A stretch of 64,000 nt of DNA from Ureibacillus sinduriensis BLB-1 = JCM 15800 (lineage in GTDB: Bacteria > Bacillota > Bacilli > Bacillales_A > Planococcaceae). Of this stretch, positions 45,600 to 54,624 are shown piece by piece. The notes below the pieces were generated by a model. That model saw only the letters and a program-made list of their open reading frames with translations, was not told where the DNA came from and did no database searches. Within the stretch, counting starts at the first letter, position 1. Every line of letters starts with the position of its first letter. The stretch covers positions 21,186 through 85,185 of the forward strand of contig NZ_JPVO01000040.1 in assembly GCF_000772955.1 (NCBI RefSeq), written 5' to 3'. A program made the translations under genes and the position numbers.

Positions 45600-46208
45600 A
45601 TGATTCGAATTGTTATAGCTGAAGACCAGGGAATGCTTCTTGGTGCGATGAAATCACTACTTAATATGGAAGATGATATGGAAGTAGTCGGGATTGCAAA
45701 AAATGGTGAAGAAGCAATCGGGTTAGTGAATGAACTGAAGCCGGATATTTGTATTATGGATATCGAAATGCCGGTAAAAACGGGATTGGATGCAGCGGAG
45801 AGTTTGCAGAGCAATACAGATTGCAAGATTATTATTTTGACGACATTTGCAAGACCGGGCTATTTTGAAAGGGCCAGAAAAGCAGGTGTGCGAGGTTATT
45901 TATTAAAAGATAGCCCTATTGAAGAATTGGTGAATTCGATTCGAGTCATCATGGATGGGCGCCGAATGTATGCGCCGGAGCTTGTAGATTTTGTTTATGA
46001 GGATGATAGTGAGAATCCGCTGACAGAACGGGAAAGCCAAGTCCTCGAGTTGGTGGCCGAAGGGAAAACAACGAAAGAAATCGCGGAGGAGCTCTTTTTA
46101 TCTGCCGGTACTGTTCGGAATTATATATCGACAATTTTGGATAAACTTGGGGTAGGTAACCGAATTGAAGCCATCTCAAGATTCAAAGAAAAGGGTTGGA
46201 ACAAATAA
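45600..46208 (+). CDS. desR: Response regulator DesR
   Basis: A NarL-type regulator of 202 residues. The receiver domain has the acceptor Asp54 in DICIMDIEMP plus conserved switch residues (TTFARPGY, LKDSP). The C-terminal LuxR-type helix-turn-helix is LTERESQVLELVAEGKTTKEIA. DesR-P activates des transcription. The true start is ATG 45600, right after the desK stop; the frame continues upstream into desK but has no site there. A terminator follows. Confidence 0.93.
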   Translation: MIRIVIAEDQGMLLGAMKSLLNMEDDMEVVGIAKNGEEAIGLVNELKPDICIMDIEMPVKTGLDAAESLQSNTDCKIIILTTFARPGYFERARKAGVRGYLLKDSPIEELVNSIRVIMDGRRMYAPELVDFVYEDDSENPLTERESQVLELVAEGKTTKEIAEELFLSAGTVRNYISTILDKLGVGNRIEAISRFKEKGWNK

Positions 46209-46267
46209 ACATAAGGTATTACCTCTCTATATCGCTAGATAGGAAATAGAACCGAAAATACCATTAG

Positions 46268-46297
46268 AAAAGAGGCTGCCGGAGCAGCCTCTTTTTG
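46268..46297 (+). terminator. Terminator of desK-desR
   Basis: AAAAGAGGCTGC and GCAGCCTCTTTT form a perfect stem around CGGA. Confidence 0.92.
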
Positions 46298-46360
46298 TGT
46301 CCGCTTAGGGTGGAGAGATAGTGCCTCTTCAAATGCGGAGTGTTTAACATAAACGAAATT

Positions 46361-47338
46361 TTATCTTGATTTTTTTGTCAGGCGGCCTAATACAAATGCA
46401 GCGGCAGCTACTCCCAGAACCGTATTTGTTTTCTTAGTGAAAACTTGTTTAGTCACAAGGTTCAGGTTTTGAGGGCGCTCAGCTAAGCGACGCATAAAGT
46501 AGCCGTACCAGTCATTGCCAAATGGCACATACGTACAGAAATTATAGCCTTCTTTAGCTAATTCCAATTGCATTTCTTTTCGGAAGCCGTAAAGCATTTG
46601 GAATTCAAATTTATCGTTAGGGATATTATGATCTTTCACAAATTGCTTAACATGGTTTATAACATTATGATCGTGTGTTGCGATGGATGTAAATTTACCA
46701 TGCAGTAAATGATATTCAATTAATTCAATGAAGTTTAAATCAATATCATTTTTATCTTGATATGCCACTTCTGCCGGTTCTTTGTAAGCTCCCTTAACTA
46801 TACGCAAACGGTAGTTTTTATACTTCTCAATATTCTCCTGGGCATTGAAGAAATAAGCTTGAATTACAGTACCGACATTATCGTACACTTGTGAAATTGT
46901 ATCCAGCAAATCAAATGATGGCTGTAGACGATCGTAGTTTTCCATATCGAAGTTGACATGAATTTTGTATTCATGCGCTTTCCCTACGATTTCCATTAAG
47001 TTATCGTAACAAAAATCGTAGTCGATATCTAAGCCAAGTTGAGATGGCTTAAGTGAGATATGAGCATCCACATCGTTTTCATGAATAGCTTCAATGACTT
47101 CAAGGATGCGTTCTTTTGCTTTTGTAGCTTCGGACTTTTCATAAACGAATTCACCCAAGTTATCTACAGTACAAGAAATACCTTGAGCGTTTAATTCTTT
47201 CATGCTCTGGATTACTTCCGGAATGTTAGTGCCTGCTACTACACTTTGTGCTCCCATTTTCAAACCATATTTTTGTGCAGCGCTATTTAAGAATTGGTTC
47301 TCAGATAAAGCGATGAAGAAATCACGTAATACTGGCAT
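46361..47338 (-). CDS. putB: Proline dehydrogenase
   Basis: A 325-residue FAD-dependent monofunctional proline dehydrogenase with a TIM-barrel fold. Recognisable signatures are HISLKPSQLGLDID, VNFDMENYDR, RLRIVKGAYKEP and the C-terminal substrate-binding YFMRRLAERP. It oxidises proline to delta-1-pyrroline-5-carboxylate at the membrane. The last 30 residues add a short hydrophobic GVAAAAFVLGRL segment. The usual partner, P5C dehydrogenase, is not in the window. Monocistronic, minus strand. Confidence 0.93.
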   Translation of the reverse strand: MPVLRDFFIALSENQFLNSAAQKYGLKMGAQSVVAGTNIPEVIQSMKELNAQGISCTVDNLGEFVYEKSEATKAKERILEVIEAIHENDVDAHISLKPSQLGLDIDYDFCYDNLMEIVGKAHEYKIHVNFDMENYDRLQPSFDLLDTISQVYDNVGTVIQAYFFNAQENIEKYKNYRLRIVKGAYKEPAEVAYQDKNDIDLNFIELIEYHLLHGKFTSIATHDHNVINHVKQFVKDHNIPNDKFEFQMLYGFRKEMQLELAKEGYNFCTYVPFGNDWYGYFMRRLAERPQNLNLVTKQVFTKKTNTVLGVAAAAFVLGRLTKKSR

Positions 47339-47425
47339 TATTGGTACCTCATTTCTATTTTTGCAATTATTATATCACACAAAAAAATAATAATATTAAA
47401 TTGGGAAAAGTACAAATTTTCTAAA

Positions 47426-48184
47426 TTATGTTGCGGAATGTTTTATTAATTGCATGCGTTCATTGAATAATGTTGGGTAGCTTAAAAAACCAACTAAAAC
47501 ACTCGACAAAGCTGCTGTTGTCAGCAGGGCAAAAATGATCAGTAGTTGGAATTTTACGGCTTGCACCGGGTCTGCACCGCCGATAATCTGCCCACTCATC
47601 ATTCCGGGTAGCTGTACTAATCCGATCGTTTTTTGACTTTCTATCGTTGGGATCATGCTCGCTCGAATCGCGTTTAATAGCTGGCGTTGGACCGCTTGTT
47701 TTGGAGTTCCGCCCAATGACAGGATAAGCTCAATCTGGTCGCGGCTCGATTCAATTTCTGCAGTAAAACGGTTCAGAAAAAGAATCGATAACACCATCGA
47801 ATTTCCGATTAGCATGCCACTTATTGGAATGATGTATTGAGCGGTAGCCGGTACAATTTTGAACCCTAGAAGAATTCCTTGTGTAACAGACTCAACAATT
47901 ATAAGGGTGAGCGCAAGTTTCCATGTGATTCCTTTAATAGCTTTCCCTTTTTTTCGAGCATTTAACGTAGCGGTCAAAATCATTAATGAAATCATCAGAA
48001 CGATATAAATAAAGCTTTGGGCATCGAAAACAAATTTTAATAGATAGCCGACTGCCAGTAATTGAATGATGGAACGTATCGTGGCAATGGCAGTATCCTT
48101 TTGCAGACCTAGCTTGAGTGTTTTCGAAAGGACGAGTGGAATCAAGACGAAAAGTAATGTCAGAGAGAGTGTCGTATAAGTCAT
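47426..48184 (-). CDS. fetB: ABC exporter permease FetB-like
   Basis: A 252-residue permease of the UPF0014/FetB family with about six helices. Signature stretches are IIPISGMLIGNSM and TIGLVQLPGMMSGQIIGGADP. In E. coli FetAB exports iron under oxidative stress. It overlaps the ATPase gene by 4 bp (ATGA), so the two form one operon. Here export of iron or another metal is the best guess; no Fur or PerR box is visible upstream. Confidence 0.88.
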   Translation of the reverse strand: MTYTTLSLTLLFVLIPLVLSKTLKLGLQKDTAIATIRSIIQLLAVGYLLKFVFDAQSFIYIVLMISLMILTATLNARKKGKAIKGITWKLALTLIIVESVTQGILLGFKIVPATAQYIIPISGMLIGNSMVLSILFLNRFTAEIESSRDQIELILSLGGTPKQAVQRQLLNAIRASMIPTIESQKTIGLVQLPGMMSGQIIGGADPVQAVKFQLLIIFALLTTAALSSVLVGFLSYPTLFNERMQLIKHSAT

Positions 48185-48915
48185 TTGTTGTGTACTCCTT
48201 TAGTAAAAAGTTGAACTTGTTCTTTTACGGAAGTACTTAAAATACTGCTATGACCACTTTCTAACAATTTCCCTTCCATCATGATCCAAGTAAAATCGCC
48301 CAATCTCTTTGCCTGTTCGATATTATGTGTAATCCAAATAATTGTTACTCCGGATTCTTTATTGATTCTTGAAATAAGTTGCTCTATCTCGCTTACGGAG
48401 GCGGGATCGAGTGCGGATGTTATTTCGTCCAAAAGAAGTATTTTTGGTTTGTTAACTAGAGAACGAGCGATCGAAATCTTTTGCTTTTGCCCACCTGATA
48501 AATCTTCGGCTTGACGATATAAAAAAGTATGGTCAAGACCTACAACTTCTAAAAATAAAACCGCTTCTTTTTCGGTAAACTCTTTCCCTTGCAGTGTGGA
48601 TGGAAGAGCGATATTTTCATAAACCGTCCCATGAATGAATGGTGCGTTTTGTAGTACGATTCCGATGTTTTTTCGTAGAACTGTTGGATGGACCGAATCA
48701 ATAGGGGTGGATTCGATGAATATTTCACCGGACGTGGGAGTGATCAGTGCGTTGCACATTTTTAATAAAGTGGACTTCCCGGCGCCGGATGGTCCGACAA
48801 GAGTGGTGATTTTTCCTTTGTAGAAGGAACCGCTAATATTAGCCAAAATGGGGGATTTACCCATTTCAAGAGAGATATTCTCGAATCTAATGGCTGAAGT
48901 GTAGGTGTGTTTCAT
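48181..48915 (-). CDS. fetA: ABC exporter ATP-binding protein FetA-like
   Basis: A 244-residue ATPase. Walker A is GPSGAGKST, the ABC signature is LSGGQ, Walker B is ILLLDEITSALD, and the switch His is in IWITHNIEQ. The close FetB partner gene identifies it as the FetA/YbbL type rather than a general importer ATPase. The start codon is ATG at 48915. It is the first gene of the fetAB operon. Confidence 0.88.
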   Translation of the reverse strand: MKHTYTSAIRFENISLEMGKSPILANISGSFYKGKITTLVGPSGAGKSTLLKMCNALITPTSGEIFIESTPIDSVHPTVLRKNIGIVLQNAPFIHGTVYENIALPSTLQGKEFTEKEAVLFLEVVGLDHTFLYRQAEDLSGGQKQKISIARSLVNKPKILLLDEITSALDPASVSEIEQLISRINKESGVTIIWITHNIEQAKRLGDFTWIMMEGKLLESGHSSILSTSVKEQVQLFTKGVHNK

Positions 48916-48990
48916 GTTTTTTCTCCTATTTGGTTTTAAGCATAGCTATATTATAACGCCAGCTTTCAGTCGGACAAAATAAGATTTATA

Positions 48991-49175
48991 GAAATAAAAA
49001 AGCTAACTCGTATGATTTGGGGGCACGAGTTAGCTGAAAATGATTGATAACTAGCTTGCAAAGGGGGCAAGTCTCGTTATCGGCATCGGGAAAATTAAAG
49101 ACTTCCCGAAAGGCAAAAGTTTAGGAGGGGGAATTACGGTACCATTCCTAATACAATTGTCTTTATGTTATTATA
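48991..49175 (-). ncRNA. Candidate C-rich small RNA
   Basis: On the minus strand a possible -10 TATAAT (49175-49170) is followed by about 165 nt with no gene. There are three hairpins: CGGGAA/TTCCCG (49108-49087); CTTGC-CCCCTTT-GCAAG (49071-49055), with a C-rich loop; and a perfect 11-bp stem AGCTAACTCGT/ACGAGTTAGCT (49035-49001), whose loop contains GCCCCC, ending in TTTTTATTT. A further CCCCCTCC lies near the 5' end. C-rich loops of this kind pair with Shine-Dalgarno sequences in Firmicute sRNAs such as RsaE/RoxS. The -35 is weak. Prediction only. Confidence 0.55.
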
Positions 49176-49470
49176 AGTTACATAATAATATAGGATTGAA
49201 GGGAAATCAATAGAAATACCGGTTTGTTTGTTAGGAAAAGTGACATTAAATTATATTTAGTCACATAAGTACGATAATTTTTGCAAAAGAAGCATTGGAT
49301 TTTGAAGGATTGCAACTTTGATTTGCCGAGATGATCCATCTTGGAAAAAGTTGTCTTGGGGTGTAATGCTTCATGATTGGAGAAGGGGAAGGGGCTTTGA
49401 TGGAGACTGTCGAATCTGAATAATTGTTGGGAAAAGTAGATAGACTTAATTTTTTGAGCAAGTCTTGTTT

Positions 49471-49499
49471 TTCTACTTTACTGTTAAATAGTGTATAAT
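49471..49499 (+). promoter_or_regulatory. Probable promoter of pncB-nadE
   Basis: A consensus -10 TATAAT (49494-49499) with a weak -35 TTCTAC (49471-49476) at 17 bp. The stretch from 49176 to 49470 shows no gene. Confidence 0.5.
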
Positions 49500-49534
49500 G
49501 TGACTAATTATGAAACTGGAAGAAGGGGCATTAT

Positions 49535-51004
49535 ATGAAATCAAATTATGCTGACGATAGCTTAACTTTACACACGGATTTATATCAAATCAATATGGCA
49601 GAGAGCTATTGGGCGGATGGCGTCCATAATCGAAAAGCTGTTTTTGAGTTATATTTTAGAAAGCTACCTTTTGGAAACGGATATGCAGTATTTGCAGGGT
49701 TGGAAAGAATTTTGCAGTATCTGGAAAAATTCCACTTTTCGGAAAGCGATATTGCATTTTTATCGGAAGAATTAAACTACAAAGAAGATTTTATCGAGTA
49801 TTTAAGGAAATTAACTTTTACCGGTTCTGTTTATTCAATGAAAGAAGGGGAAATTGTATTTGCAAATGAACCTCTTCTACGTATTGAAGCACCTCTTGTT
49901 GAAGCACAGTTGGTTGAAACGGCCCTGTTAAACATTGTAAATTATCAGACTTTGATAGCGACGAAGGCAAGTCGCATCAAACAAATCATTAAAAACGAAA
50001 GCGCGGCGGAATTCGGTTCCCGCAGAGCGCAGGAAATGGATGCGGCGATTTGGGGTTCGAGAGCTGCGATTATTGGCGGCTTTGATTCCACTTCGAATGT
50101 TCGAGCGGGCAAACTTTTTGATATCCCTGTTTCAGGTACGCATGCCCATTCCATGGTGCAAGCTTACCGGAATGAGTATGAAGCATTTCACGCATACGCA
50201 AAACGACATAAAGATTGCGTATTCTTGGTAGATACCTATAATACATTAAAGTCAGGTGTTCCGAATGCCATTCGTGTAGCAAAGGAATTAGGAGATAAAA
50301 TTAACTTTGTTGGTATTCGGTTGGACAGTGGGGATATTGCGTTTCTATCCAAAGAAGCACGGCGAATGCTGGACGAAGCAGGCTTTCAAAACGCCAAAAT
50401 TATCGTATCGAATGATCTGGATGAATACACAATCTTAAATTTAAAAGCGCAAGGTGCAAAGGTGGATTCTTTCGGTATCGGTACAAAACTAATTACTGCT
50501 TACGATCAACCGGCATTGGGTGCGGTCTATAAGTTGGTCTCGATTGAAAACGAATCAGGTGAGATGAAAGACACAATTAAAATAACAGCCAATGCAGAGA
50601 AAGTGTCCACCCCGGGGCTAAAGGAAGTTTATCGCATAGTGAACAGGGAAAATGGTAAAGCGGAAGGCGATTATATAGTAATGGCTGACGAGAACCCTCA
50701 GGATGAGGAGCGTATTAAAATGTTCCATCCCGTTCATACATTTATCTCTAAATTTGTAACGAATTTTGAAGCAAGACAACTGCATACCCAAGTAGTGGAC
50801 GGAGGAAAAGTGGTTTACAAGAGTCCTTCCGTTCAGGAAATGAAGCAGTATGCCGCAGATAACTTAGAATTACTGTGGGATGAGTATAAACGCTCTTTGA
50901 ATCCTGAAGAGTATCCGGTCGACTTAAGTAAAAAGTGTTGGGATAACAAAATGCGGAATATTGAAGAAGTTCGCAATATGGTCCATGATATCGAAAATCA
51001 GTAA
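49535..51004 (+). CDS. pncB: Nicotinate phosphoribosyltransferase
   Basis: A 489-residue enzyme that makes nicotinate mononucleotide from nicotinate and PRPP. Signature regions are LHTDLYQINMAESYW near the N-terminus, EFGSRRAQEMDAAIWGSRAA in the middle, the GTHAHSMVQAY segment and VGIRLDSGDIAFLSK. It lies 15 bp before nadE, so salvage of nicotinate and the final amidation step of NAD synthesis are co-expressed. Start ATG after GAAGAAGGGG. Confidence 0.94.
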   Translation: MKSNYADDSLTLHTDLYQINMAESYWADGVHNRKAVFELYFRKLPFGNGYAVFAGLERILQYLEKFHFSESDIAFLSEELNYKEDFIEYLRKLTFTGSVYSMKEGEIVFANEPLLRIEAPLVEAQLVETALLNIVNYQTLIATKASRIKQIIKNESAAEFGSRRAQEMDAAIWGSRAAIIGGFDSTSNVRAGKLFDIPVSGTHAHSMVQAYRNEYEAFHAYAKRHKDCVFLVDTYNTLKSGVPNAIRVAKELGDKINFVGIRLDSGDIAFLSKEARRMLDEAGFQNAKIIVSNDLDEYTILNLKAQGAKVDSFGIGTKLITAYDQPALGAVYKLVSIENESGEMKDTIKITANAEKVSTPGLKEVYRIVNRENGKAEGDYIVMADENPQDEERIKMFHPVHTFISKFVTNFEARQLHTQVVDGGKVVYKSPSVQEMKQYAADNLELLWDEYKRSLNPEEYPVDLSKKCWDNKMRNIEEVRNMVHDIENQ

Positions 51005-51019
51005 AGGAGTGACTTCTCA

Positions 51020-51847
51020 ATGCAAGATTTGCAAAAACAAATTATAGAAGATTTGAAAGTGCTGCCTGAGATTGACGTGGAAGAAGAGATTCGGAAATCT
51101 GTTGACTTTTTAAAGGAATACGCGAGAAGACATGCTTTTTTGAATAGTTTCGTCATTGGTATTAGTGGAGGTCAAGACTCCACGTTGGTTGGAAAATTGA
51201 TCCAAATTGCTGTCGATGAGCTCAATGAGGAAAACGGGGAGCAGAAGTACTCGCATATTGCGGTTCGTTTACCTTATGGTATCCAAGCGGATGAGGCGGA
51301 CTGTCAAGACGCTCTTGATTTTATTCAACCGACAAAAGTATTGGAAGTAAATATCAAAGGGGCAGTTGATGCAAGTGTTACTTCTTTGGAAGAAGCAGGA
51401 ATTCGCTTGAGCGATTTTGCAAAAGGAAATGAAAAAGCTCGCGAGCGAATGAAAGTTCAATATTCTATAGCAGCCATGAATAATGGGGTAGTGGTGGGAA
51501 CCGACCATGCAGCAGAAGCTTTGACAGGGTTTTACACAAAATATGGTGATGGTGGAGTAGATTTAGTGCCCATATACCGTTTGAACAAGCGGCAAGGTAG
51601 ACAAATTTTGTCTCACTTAGGATGTCCGGAGCATTTATATTTGAAAATCCCTACAGCAGACTTGGAAGAGGATCGCCCGGCATTACCGGATGAAACGGCG
51701 CTTGGCGTTACGTATGATGTGGTCGATGATTATCTGGAAGGCAAAGAAGTGCCGGAAGCTGCCAAAAACGTTATAGAAGGGCATTATCTAAAAACGCAAC
51801 ATAAACGTCACTTACCAATCACAATTTTTGACGACTTTTGGAAGTAA
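51020..51847 (+). CDS. nadE: Ammonia-dependent NAD synthetase
   Basis: A 275-residue enzyme of the N-type ATP pyrophosphatase family, with the P-loop SGGQDSTL near residue 50. Other typical parts are [22 protein letters not shown] and the C-terminal [15 protein letters not shown]. It lacks the N-terminal glutaminase domain of longer NadE forms, so it uses free ammonia. It converts deamido-NAD to NAD and follows pncB in the same operon. Confidence 0.95.
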   Translation: MQDLQKQIIEDLKVLPEIDVEEEIRKSVDFLKEYARRHAFLNSFVIGISGGQDSTLVGKLIQIAVDELNEENGEQKYSHIAVRLPYGIQADEADCQDALDFIQPTKVLEVNIKGAVDASVTSLEEAGIRLSDFAKGNEKARERMKVQYSIAAMNNGVVVGTDHAAEALTGFYTKYGDGGVDLVPIYRLNKRQGRQILSHLGCPEHLYLKIPTADLEEDRPALPDETALGVTYDVVDDYLEGKEVPEAAKNVIEGHYLKTQHKRHLPITIFDDFWK

Positions 51848-51964
51848 TGGGAAACTTGATATAAATATGTTCATAGAGCACACCTATTCCGCGCCATGTG
51901 GATTTAATTATTGTATAATTCATGCTGATTTCACTGAATGATGGAGAAATGGAGGTAAGTGCGA

Positions 51965-52300
51965 GTGCGGACATCTCGAGTTGTAGAAACAACAAATAGT
52001 ATTTTTCGTAATTCAAGGCAATATTTGCATTCAAATGAGCAAATTTTTCGGGTTATGCAAGAAAGTGAACTCAGTCAGTTTGTTGGTGGGCAAGGAAACC
52101 GAAAAAGAAAAAAGCAACAAGAGAAAAGCCATACACCGCGTAAGCCTGGAACGGATTCGAACGCCGAAGCTGTTCCTGGCATGCATTATGATGCATTGTC
52201 AATTTCTTCATTGCAAAATTATCTGTTAAAACATTCCGAGAAGATTGAAAGGGCAAGAAGGAAAATATCTTGCATTCGAGCTTACCGATCATCAATTTAA
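51965..52300 (+). CDS. Small basic hypothetical protein
   Basis: A protein of about 111 residues that I do not recognise. It is rich in Arg, Lys, Ser and Gln, with a basic run GNRKRKKQQEKSHTPRKPG in the middle and no hydrophobic segment, so it is probably cytoplasmic and may bind nucleic acid. Its own promoter element TATAAT is at 51914-51919 and a strong GGAGG (51951-51955) is 9 bp before the GTG at 51965. A terminator follows. The good signals argue that it is real. The function is unknown. Confidence 0.6.
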   Translation: MRTSRVVETTNSIFRNSRQYLHSNEQIFRVMQESELSQFVGGQGNRKRKKQQEKSHTPRKPGTDSNAEAVPGMHYDALSISSLQNYLLKHSEKIERARRKISCIRAYRSSI

Positions 52301-52306
52301 ACTTTT

Positions 52307-52340
52307 AATGCCTCAACTAATTGTTGGGGCATTTTTTTTT
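52307..52340 (+). terminator. Terminator after the small basic protein gene
   Basis: AATGCCTCAAC pairs with GTTGGGGCATT, with a long T-run after it. Confidence 0.88.
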
Positions 52341-52492
52341 TCTTTATTGGAAGGAGGGATTCATATTGTTGTAAATTTTTAGGTAAATTTACCGATGCGA
52401 TTAATTGGCTTCAATCCTGTTTTTGGTTTATGCTTTATGTATAATGTGTGTAAATTCTGACTATTGTTGGAGACGTTGGAGGAATGGTGATT

Positions 52493-53437
52493 ATGCATAA
52501 ACAAGTGGAAGCGATAATTGAAAATATAGAAAAAGTAATGATTGGGAAAAGGGAAGTAGCTGAATTGAGTGTTGTGGCTCTATTATCGGGCGGACATGTT
52601 CTGTTGGAGGATGTGCCAGGGGTTGGAAAAACCATGATGGTAAAAGCGTTGGCGAAGTCTGTTAGCGCAGAATTTAAACGTATCCAATTTACGCCTGATT
52701 TACTCCCCTCGGATGTAATCGGTGTTTCGATATACAATCCGAAGATTCTCCAGTTTGAATTTCGCCCAGGACCGATTGTAGGAAATATCATCCTGGCAGA
52801 TGAAATCAATCGTACATCTCCTAAAACACAGTCTGCTCTTCTTGAAAGTATGGAAGAGGCCTCGGTCACAATTGATGGGGAAACATTGCAAATTGCCCGG
52901 CCGTTTTTCGTTATGGCAACACAAAACCCGATTGAATACGAAGGTACATATCCGTTGCCGGAAGCGCAATTAGATCGTTTTTTACTGAAAATAAAAATGG
53001 GTTATCCTACTGCGCAAGAAGAGGTGGAGGTTTTGCGCCGTGCGGCAAATGATGAACCGATCGTTCATTTAACGCCAGTCATTTCAATCGATGAACTTCT
53101 CGAACTTCAAAGAGAAGTGAGAAATGTCTATCTTGAAGATTCGGTTAAAAGTTATATCGTGCAACTGGCGAGGGCGACGCGAACTGTAAGTGAAGTATAT
53201 TTGGGTGTGAGCCCACGTGCATCTATCGCATTGATGAAAGCGGCTCAAGCATATGCCAAAATGCAGGACCGCGATTATGTGAAACCGGATGATGTACAAT
53301 ATTTAGCGCCTTTTGTATTTGGGCATCGCATTATTTTGAAACCTGAGGCGAGATATGAAGGGGTAACGACGGAAGAAATAGTCAATCGAATCATCAATAA
53401 ATCGGTTATTCCGATTAAAAGGTATGCGGAACAATGA
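52493..53437 (+). CDS. MoxR family AAA ATPase (YeaC-like)
   Basis: A MoxR-type AAA+ ATPase of about 314 residues. Walker A is GVPGVGKT-like (DVPGVGKTMM), Walker B is ILADEINR, and sensor I is in FVMATQNP. MoxR proteins act as chaperones, usually with a von Willebrand-type or DUF58 partner encoded next to them. Here the next two genes are DUF58 and a transglutaminase-like membrane protein, overlapping by 4 bp each. The order with guaA matches B. subtilis yeaC-yeaD-yebA-guaA. Among several starts, ATG 52493 is best spaced (10 bp) from GGAGG; 52484 and 52487 are possible. Confidence 0.9.
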   Translation: MHKQVEAIIENIEKVMIGKREVAELSVVALLSGGHVLLEDVPGVGKTMMVKALAKSVSAEFKRIQFTPDLLPSDVIGVSIYNPKILQFEFRPGPIVGNIILADEINRTSPKTQSALLESMEEASVTIDGETLQIARPFFVMATQNPIEYEGTYPLPEAQLDRFLLKIKMGYPTAQEEVEVLRRAANDEPIVHLTPVISIDELLELQREVRNVYLEDSVKSYIVQLARATRTVSEVYLGVSPRASIALMKAAQAYAKMQDRDYVKPDDVQYLAPFVFGHRIILKPEARYEGVTTEEIVNRIINKSVIPIKRYAEQ

Positions 53438-54624
53438 AAAAGCTGAAAGCGTATCTGCGTGGAGGTGGCCAGTTTATCATCATCCTCTCCCTTGCAGTGA
53501 TTACATTTTGTTATGCAATGTTTCAAGGTGGATTTGTCAGCTGGTTTGTATTCTATTGCATAACGCCGTTTTTGCTTTATTCCGTACTCTTATCATTTGC
53601 TCCCATCAAAATAGATGAAATCCAAAGGGTCATCACTCCCTCTACACTTCAACGTGGCGATTCTGTAAAAGTATCAGTTACCTTTCGCAATAAGACCTGG
53701 ATCCCACTAATATTTATGATTGTAGAAGAAGTGGGGAGTGATGGTCATTCAATGAAGTCTCAGGGGAATTTCAACCAAATTTATTTCGTTGGTTGGAAGC
53801 GTAAGTTCGAATGGTCTTATGAATTGGACAACTTAAAGCGAGGAAAAATGCAATTTCAAGGTATTCAATGTACCTTTACGGATTTTTTTGGATGGACAGT
53901 CCGTACGAAGAGGATAGTGGAAAATAGATCAATCGTTATCTGGCCCAAACGAACTGCGATCAAATATAAACCTATGCAAATGCAATTTGAGCATGGTGGG
54001 GCAGTCTCTCAGTTTTCGATCATGAAGGATACTTCGATGGTAACTGGAGTCAGAGATTATCAATCGGGGGATAAGTATTCTTGGATTCATTGGAAGTCGT
54101 TCGCAAAAAATGAGACTTTGCGGACGAAGGAATTTGAAGATCGACAGACTCAAGAAATCATCCTTGCAATCGACCAATCCACGGCTAAGAACTTCGAATA
54201 CGTTGTTGATTTAACAGCTTCCATCCTGCAAAGTGTCATCGAAAATCATGGTGACATTTCTTTTTTATCGACAGGCGAAAAAAGGAAAACCTTTCCGAAG
54301 CTTAAATCCCGGAGTGGCCTGGAAAAAGTGATGCAGCACTTGGCTGTCGTCGAACCGAATTCAAAACAAACAATCGATTCAATTCTTGCTAAAGAAATGG
54401 AATTTATAAGTTCTGCGACCCTGCTTCTTGTGACTGGTGAGCTTTCTAAAGAATTGAGAGATTTCTTTGCAAATAGTTCAAAATTTGCGCGGGGGATTGT
54501 ATGTTTTGTCATCTCTGAAAAGAGTGAAAAGGTGGAGAGACGCCAAATTATATCAAATGTAAAGGTAATTTATATTCCGGTCGATCAATTTGAAAATGCG
54601 TTCACGGAGGTGATGAAACCGTGA
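53434..54624 (+). CDS. DUF58 domain protein (YeaD-like)
   Basis: A 396-residue protein with two N-terminal transmembrane helices (about residues 15-55) and a cytoplasmic or surface DUF58 domain. The signature GVRDYQSGDKYSWIHWKSFAKN is near residue 205-226. Proteins with this domain have a von Willebrand-like fold and work with MoxR ATPases. It overlaps the preceding and following genes by 4 bp, which indicates strict co-expression. The process served by this trio in Firmicutes is not established. Confidence 0.9.
   Translation: MKKLKAYLRGGGQFIIILSLAVITFCYAMFQGGFVSWFVFYCITPFLLYSVLLSFAPIKIDEIQRVITPSTLQRGDSVKVSVTFRNKTWIPLIFMIVEEVGSDGHSMKSQGNFNQIYFVGWKRKFEWSYELDNLKRGKMQFQGIQCTFTDFFGWTVRTKRIVENRSIVIWPKRTAIKYKPMQMQFEHGGAVSQFSIMKDTSMVTGVRDYQSGDKYSWIHWKSFAKNETLRTKEFEDRQTQEIILAIDQSTAKNFEYVVDLTASILQSVIENHGDISFLSTGEKRKTFPKLKSRSGLEKVMQHLAVVEPNSKQTIDSILAKEMEFISSATLLLVTGELSKELRDFFANSSKFARGIVCFVISEKSEKVERRQIISNVKVIYIPVDQFENAFTEVMKP

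Noticed and set aside
49261..49461. Minus-strand open frame of 66 codons upstream of pncB
   Set aside because: No start signals, and Ser/Pro-rich nonsense composition. The terminator at 49001-49035 is better explained by a small RNA.
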